DNA from: Aureimonas glaciei
GTDB taxonomy: Bacteria; Pseudomonadota; Alphaproteobacteria; Rhizobiales; Rhizobiaceae
DNA: 64,000 nt
Direction of reading: 5' to 3'
NCBI RefSeq assembly: GCF_014643375.1
Contig: NZ_BMJJ01000010.1
Location: 163,093 to 227,092, forward strand
Shown here piece by piece: positions 60,140 to 64,000 of this stretch. Position numbers and translations under genes: made by a program. Each line of letters starts with the position of its first letter. The first letter of the stretch is position 1. The notes below the pieces were generated by a model, which ran no database searches, had not been told where the DNA came from, and saw only the letters and a list, made by a program, of their open reading frames with translations.

Positions 60140-60388
60140 GCCGGATGTCTCCCTCGGGGGTGCCGCGACCTTTCCGGTGCCGGCGCTGGGCTGTCAATCG
60201 ACGACAACGGGCGGGCGGGTCGCTGGATCCCTGGCGTTCCCCCCGCGTCCTGCGGGCGTTTCAGGTGCGTTCAAATCGCCCGGTCGGCCGGCCGCCCGCG
60301 TCGCAGGGCTTGAGGCCGCGGCCGGCCCGGTCTATCCCCAGAACTCAACCCGCACCCGCCGCGATCGCCGTGGTTCGAAAGGCATCGC

Positions 60389-61579
60389 ATGACCTGGGAC
60401 GTATTGATCATCGGCGCGGGCGCCGCCGGCATGATGGCGGCGATCGAGGCGGGCAAGCGCGGTCGCCGGGTGCTGGTCGTCGACCACGCGACAAAGCCCG
60501 GCGAGAAGATCCGCATCTCCGGCGGCGGGCGCTGCAACTTCACCAATGTCCACACCAGCCCGAAGCACTTCCTGTCGGACAATCCGAGCTTCGCGATCTC
60601 GGCGCTGAAGCGCTACAGCCCACGCGACTTCATCGCCCTCGTGGAGCGATATGGCATCGCCTACCACGAGAAGGCGCTCGGTCAGCTGTTCTGCGACGGC
60701 TCGGCGCAGCAGATCGTCGACATGCTGCTGGCTGAAATGCGCCTTAACGGAGCCGAGCTGCGGCTCGGCACGACGGTTGACCGCGTGCGCAAGACGGAGA
60801 CGGGCTTTGCCGCCGTGCTCAGCCACGACCAGCGCGGCATCGAGCCGGTCGAGTGCACCTCGCTCGTCGTCGCCACCGGTGGCAAGTCGATCCCGAAGAT
60901 GGGTGCCACCGGCTACGGCTACGAACTGGCGAAAAGTTTCGGCCTGAAGGTGACGGAGACGCGGCCGGCGCTGGTGCCGCTGACGCTCGATCCGCCGACG
61001 CTGGCGCGTCTCGAGCCCCTGTCGGGGATCGCCATCGACGCCGTCGTCTCGCATGGCAAGACGAAATTCGCCGAGGCGCTCCTGTTCACCCATCGCGGCC
61101 TGTCCGGCCCGGCCATGCTGCAGATTTCTTCCTTCTGGCGCGAGGGCGACGAGATCGCGGTGGCCATGCTGCCGGACCTCGACGTCTTCGCGGCGTTGCG
61201 CGCCGCCCGCGCCGAGAACGGAAGGCAGTCGCTGCAGACCGGTCTCGGTGCCTTCCTGCCCAAGCGCCTGGCGCAGATGATCGCGGGCGAGCTGAAGGGG
61301 CCGGAACGGCTCGGCGACTGGTCCGACAAGCTCCTTCGCACCGCCGAGACGGCGGTCAATTCGTGGCGCTTCAAACCGGCGGGTTCGGAAGGCTATCGCA
61401 CCGCCGAGGTGACGCATGGCGGCGTCGATACCGCCGACCTCGATTCCAGGACGCTGCAGGCCAAGGCGGTGCCGGGGCTCTATTTCGTCGGCGAGGTCGT
61501 CGACGTCACCGGCTGGCTCGGCGGCTATAATTTCCAGTGGGCCTGGGCCTCCGGCTGGTGCGCGGGGCAGGTGGCCTGA
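60389..61579 (+). CDS. HI0933/YhiN family flavoprotein (NAD(P)/FAD-dependent oxidoreductase)
   Basis: This 396-residue protein matches the HI0933-like family: the FAD motif is LIIGAGAAGMMAAIEAGKRGRRVLVVDH at the N-terminus, followed by KPGEKIRISGGGRCNFTNVH, the signature of the family. The C-terminal GLYFVGEVVDVTGWLGGYNFQWAWASGWCAGQ is also diagnostic. Physiological substrates are unknown. It is divergent from the permease and upstream of the L,D-transpeptidases. Confidence 0.92.
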   Translation: MTWDVLIIGAGAAGMMAAIEAGKRGRRVLVVDHATKPGEKIRISGGGRCNFTNVHTSPKHFLSDNPSFAISALKRYSPRDFIALVERYGIAYHEKALGQLFCDGSAQQIVDMLLAEMRLNGAELRLGTTVDRVRKTETGFAAVLSHDQRGIEPVECTSLVVATGGKSIPKMGATGYGYELAKSFGLKVTETRPALVPLTLDPPTLARLEPLSGIAIDAVVSHGKTKFAEALLFTHRGLSGPAMLQISSFWREGDEIAVAMLPDLDVFAALRAARAENGRQSLQTGLGAFLPKRLAQMIAGELKGPERLGDWSDKLLRTAETAVNSWRFKPAGSEGYRTAEVTHGGVDTADLDSRTLQAKAVPGLYFVGEVVDVTGWLGGYNFQWAWASGWCAGQVA

Positions 61580-61752
61580 AGCCAGGTTCGGCCGCCTCCA
61601 GCGGAGGGCGGCAAGCCGCACGCAAGCTTCACGCGCCCTTCGCAGGCCATCTTCATGCCGGGTTCATTTGCCAGTGACTAGGCTTGCCCGCAAACAGTGC
61701 CGATATCGGGCGCCGGATTTCGGCTGCCTGTTCGCCGGTTGGAGTAGACACG

Positions 61753-63216
61753 ATGAAAACTGTTCCCGTCACCGCCGCAGCGATGGCGCTGCTCGTGATG
61801 TCGGCCGGCTGGTCCACCTCCGCACGGGCGCAGTTCTACGATCCGCAGGACGTGCCCTACTACGACGAGGGGATCGATCGCGGCCGCGTGCCGGAGGCCC
61901 GCAGCTTCATCGACGATCTCGGCCGCCGGGTGACCGTGGACCGGCGTGGGCGGATCATCGCCGTCGAGCAGCCGCGCCAGGGTAACCGCGAGCCGCGGCG
62001 GCGCCGCGACAATTCCATCATCCTGGAGGGGCCGGCCCCGCAGGACGATGCCCTCATTCTCGAAGGCCGCGTCGGCGCGGTGCCGGGCGTCGACCCGGGC
62101 TTCGTGCCGCGCCAGCCCCGTTCGGCCGATCCCTACGGCGACTTCGAATCGCGCGACGATCTCTACGACGCGCCCATCGAGGCCGAGCCGCTTCCGTCGC
62201 CCGGCTACGACGCTTTGCCGCTCCCCGGCGAAGATCCCGCGCGCAATGCCGCCCTGCCGAGCGAGGACGGTTTCGGCACCAGCCTGCCCGACACCTCGAT
62301 CGTTACGCCCGGCGAGACCACGGCGCCCGAGACCCGGCCGGCGCCCGCCGTCGCCGGTCCCAAGGGCAAGAACGCCAAGGTCGAGATCGCCGCCCTGCAG
62401 GTCCTGCTCGACCGTGCCGGCATTTCGCCGGGCGTCATCGACGGGCGGATGGGCTCGAATGTCGACAAGGCCGTCGCCGCCTATGAGGAGAAGTTCGGCA
62501 CGCGGCTCGACGCGACGAATGCGCAGGCGCTGGCCGAACAGCTCGACGCGACCGGCGGTCCGGCGATCGTCTCCTACACCATCACCGACAAGGATGCGGG
62601 CGGTCCCTATCTCGCCTCGATCCCCGACGACTACGCCGAGAAGGCCAAGCTCCCATCCATGGCCTATACCCGCGTTTCGGAAATGCTGGCCGAGCGTTTC
62701 CACATGGACGAGGGCTATCTCCAGGAGATCAATCCCGGTGCCGACTTCAACCGCGCCGGCACCATTCTCAAGGTCATGGCGGTCGGCGAGAACATCGCCG
62801 AGCCGGTCACCCGGATCATCGCCGACAAGGGGCGCGAGCAGGTTCGCGCCTATGACGCAGCCGGGCGCCTCGTCGCCGCCTATCCCTCGACCATCGGCTC
62901 GTCCGACACGCCCTCGCCGAGCGGCACGGTGCAGGTCAGCCGCATCGCGCTCGACCCGAACTACACCTACAACCCGAAGATCAACTTCACCCAGGGCGAG
63001 AACAAGTCGATCCTGACCATCCCGCCCGGTCCCAATGGTCCCGTCGGTTCGGTGTGGATCGCCCTGTCGAAGCCGACCTACGGCATCCACGGGACGCCCG
63101 AGCCCTCGAAGATCGGCAAGACCAACAGCCATGGCTGCGTGCGCCTGACCAATTTCGACGCCCAGGAACTCGCCAAGCTTGTCAAACCCGGCGTGACGGT
63201 CGAATTTCTCGAGTGA
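61753..63216 (+). CDS. L,D-transpeptidase with peptidoglycan-binding-like domain
   Basis: This 487-residue exported protein has a signal peptide (MKTVPVTAAAMALLVMSAGW, cleavage near ARA-QF), a disordered Pro/Asp-rich segment to about residue 205 and a PG_binding-like repeat (QVLLDRAGISPGVIDGRMGSNVDKAVAAYEEKFG). It ends in a YkuD catalytic domain with the motif GIHGTPEPSKIGKTNSHGCVRLTNFDAQELAKLV, including the nucleophile Cys. It would make 3-3 peptidoglycan cross-links or anchor proteins. The ATG at 61753 sits just before the signal peptide. A paralogue follows. Confidence 0.93.
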   Translation: MKTVPVTAAAMALLVMSAGWSTSARAQFYDPQDVPYYDEGIDRGRVPEARSFIDDLGRRVTVDRRGRIIAVEQPRQGNREPRRRRDNSIILEGPAPQDDALILEGRVGAVPGVDPGFVPRQPRSADPYGDFESRDDLYDAPIEAEPLPSPGYDALPLPGEDPARNAALPSEDGFGTSLPDTSIVTPGETTAPETRPAPAVAGPKGKNAKVEIAALQVLLDRAGISPGVIDGRMGSNVDKAVAAYEEKFGTRLDATNAQALAEQLDATGGPAIVSYTITDKDAGGPYLASIPDDYAEKAKLPSMAYTRVSEMLAERFHMDEGYLQEINPGADFNRAGTILKVMAVGENIAEPVTRIIADKGREQVRAYDAAGRLVAAYPSTIGSSDTPSPSGTVQVSRIALDPNYTYNPKINFTQGENKSILTIPPGPNGPVGSVWIALSKPTYGIHGTPEPSKIGKTNSHGCVRLTNFDAQELAKLVKPGVTVEFLE

Positions 63217-63219
63217 TCC

Positions 63220-63239
63220 CCGGCGATATGCTTCGCCGG
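63220..63239 (+). other. Hairpin between the tandem L,D-transpeptidases
   Basis: CCGGCGA-tatgct-TCGCCGG is a perfect 7-base-pair stem immediately after the first gene's stop codon. There is no T-run, so it is not a classical terminator. It could protect the upstream mRNA from exonucleases. Confidence 0.5.
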
Positions 63240-63273
63240 CGAAGGACCCTGCGGCCATCTGGCGCGTTGCACA

Positions 63274-63293
63274 GACATGCAAAGAGGCATGTC
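63274..63293 (+). promoter_or_regulatory. Inverted repeat abutting the ribosome-binding site of the second L,D-transpeptidase
   Basis: GACATGC-aaagag-GCATGTC is a perfect 7-base inverted repeat that ends one base before the Shine-Dalgarno-like GAGG (63294-63297, ATG at 63306). It may be a protein operator or an RNA hairpin that controls translation. Confidence 0.4.
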
Positions 63294-63305
63294 GAGGTCC
63301 CCGCA

Positions 63306-64000
63306 ATGAAATCCACCCTGATCACCACGGCGCTCGCCGGCTTTCTCCTGGCCGGCACAGCCATCCCGCCCAAGGCCGCCTGGGCCCAGGAGGCGACGAC
63401 GGCCATCGCCGTGGCGCTGCCGGACGTCTCCGAGCAGGCGATCAACGCCGCCGATTTCGAGGGCTGGAAAGCCCGGCGTGAGGCGGCACGCACGGGCCTC
63501 GACGAAGCCCAGGCGGTGCTCGAGATCGATCCCCCGGAAGCCGGTGGCAATCCTGACGAGTCGGTCGCAGACAAAGCGGACGCCGCTGCCGCGCCCGAGC
63601 CGCAGAAGTCCGCCGAGCCCGAGGATTTTCCCGATCCCTTCCTGATCCGCCTGCAGATCCTGCTCGACCGCGCCCACGCCTCGCCCGGCGTCATCGACGG
63701 GCTCGACGGCGAGAACACCCGCAAGGCGATCGCCGCTTACGCCATGATGAACGATCTGGACCTCAGCGACGAACCCTCGGCTGCACTGTGGGAAAAACTC
63801 GCCGCCGACGCGGCGACCGTGGTTCAGCCCTACATCCTGACGGAGCAGGATCTCGCCGAACGCTTCGTCCCGGTGATGCCGACCGACTATGGCGAACTCG
63901 CCAAGCTCGACTGGCTCGGCTTCCGCGACGCCGCGGAAATGCTCGCCGAACGCTTCCACATGGACGAGACGCTGCTGCGGCGCCTGAATCCGGGCGCCAC
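63306..64000 (+). CDS. L,D-transpeptidase paralogue, 5' part (cut by the window end)
   Basis: The frame runs open from the ATG at 63306 to the edge, 231 codons. It starts with a signal peptide (MKSTLITTALAGFLLAGTAI, cleavage near AWA-QE), has an acidic/Pro-rich linker and then a PG-binding-like repeat (ILLDRAHASPGVIDGLDGENTRKAIAAY) and AEMLAERFHMDETLLRRLNPGA. Both parts are clearly homologous to the preceding gene, so this is a tandem duplicate. The YkuD catalytic domain would lie beyond the window and was not seen. Confidence 0.87.
   Translation, partial: MKSTLITTALAGFLLAGTAIPPKAAWAQEATTAIAVALPDVSEQAINAADFEGWKARREAARTGLDEAQAVLEIDPPEAGGNPDESVADKADAAAAPEPQKSAEPEDFPDPFLIRLQILLDRAHASPGVIDGLDGENTRKAIAAYAMMNDLDLSDEPSAALWEKLAADAATVVQPYILTEQDLAERFVPVMPTDYGELAKLDWLGFRDAAEMLAERFHMDETLLRRLNPGA

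Overview
The window is about 64 kb of uniformly GC-rich chromosomal DNA from an alphaproteobacterium, most probably of the order Hyphomicrobiales (Rhizobiales). Support comes from family content and order: DUF2125, DUF1178, DUF4167, DUF3108 and DUF1289 proteins, aerobic CobS/CobT cobaltochelatase, a CpdR-type receiver, an NDUFAF5-like methyltransferase, an HWE histidine kinase, EI-Ntr (PtsP), Irr-box-like sites at dps, and two palindromic intergenic repeats of rhizobial style. A family such as Aurantimonadaceae would fit, but that is a guess. Nearly all of the window is core genome. No phage, insertion sequence, CRISPR array, rRNA or tRNA was recognised.

Layout. 1-6.5 kb: the end of a TlpA-like protein, cpdR, a membrane protein plus hpt, ftsEX, a YdcF-like protein, plsC and chaC. 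6.5-12.5 kb: a DUF2125 protein, then tyrC, hisC and chorismate mutase (aromatic and histidine synthesis, minus strand), then metX-metW (methionine). 12.5-19.6 kb: a brnTA toxin-antitoxin module, an aldo/keto reductase, a methyltransferase divergent from gloB, a cupin protein, a K+ channel-like protein, DUF3108, rpmB with a clear promoter and terminator, and a queuosine-precursor transporter. 19.7-26.3 kb: a palindromic repeat, then a tightly packed minus-strand run cobS - small exported protein - cobT - phytase-like esterase preceded by a J-domain protein; then bolA and a YoaK-type membrane protein. 26.3-32 kb: aroK-aroB, xerD, accA and a lipoprotein L,D-transpeptidase. 32.3-41.6 kb: secA, a parvulin, argJ, a GNAT protein, mutT, a small membrane protein, an NDUFAF5-like methyltransferase, comF-like and grxC. 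41.7-48.1 kb: a nitrilase-family amidase, DUF1178, two DUF1289 paralogues around a palindromic repeat, an HWE kinase, dps, ubiG and a second brnTA module. 48.3-58.7 kb: lysC, ptsP, prfA, prmC, a DUF4167 protein and clpB. 58.7-64 kb: an amino-acid permease, a YhiN-like flavoprotein and two tandem L,D-transpeptidases, the last cut by the window edge.

Together the genes cover amino-acid biosynthesis (aromatic, His, Met, Lys/Thr, Arg), the cell envelope (PG cross-linking, FtsEX, SecA, PlsC), translation (L28, RF1, PrmC), proteostasis (ClpB, PPIase, J-protein) and iron/thiol homeostasis (Dps, BolA, Grx, GloB, ChaC). The points most worth a second look are an unrecognised exported-protein gene inserted between cobS and cobT, two Irr-box-like sites framing a dps promoter, a sigma-32-type promoter at clpB, hairpins in the DUF4167 and L,D-transpeptidase leaders, and two brnTA modules with unlike antitoxins.
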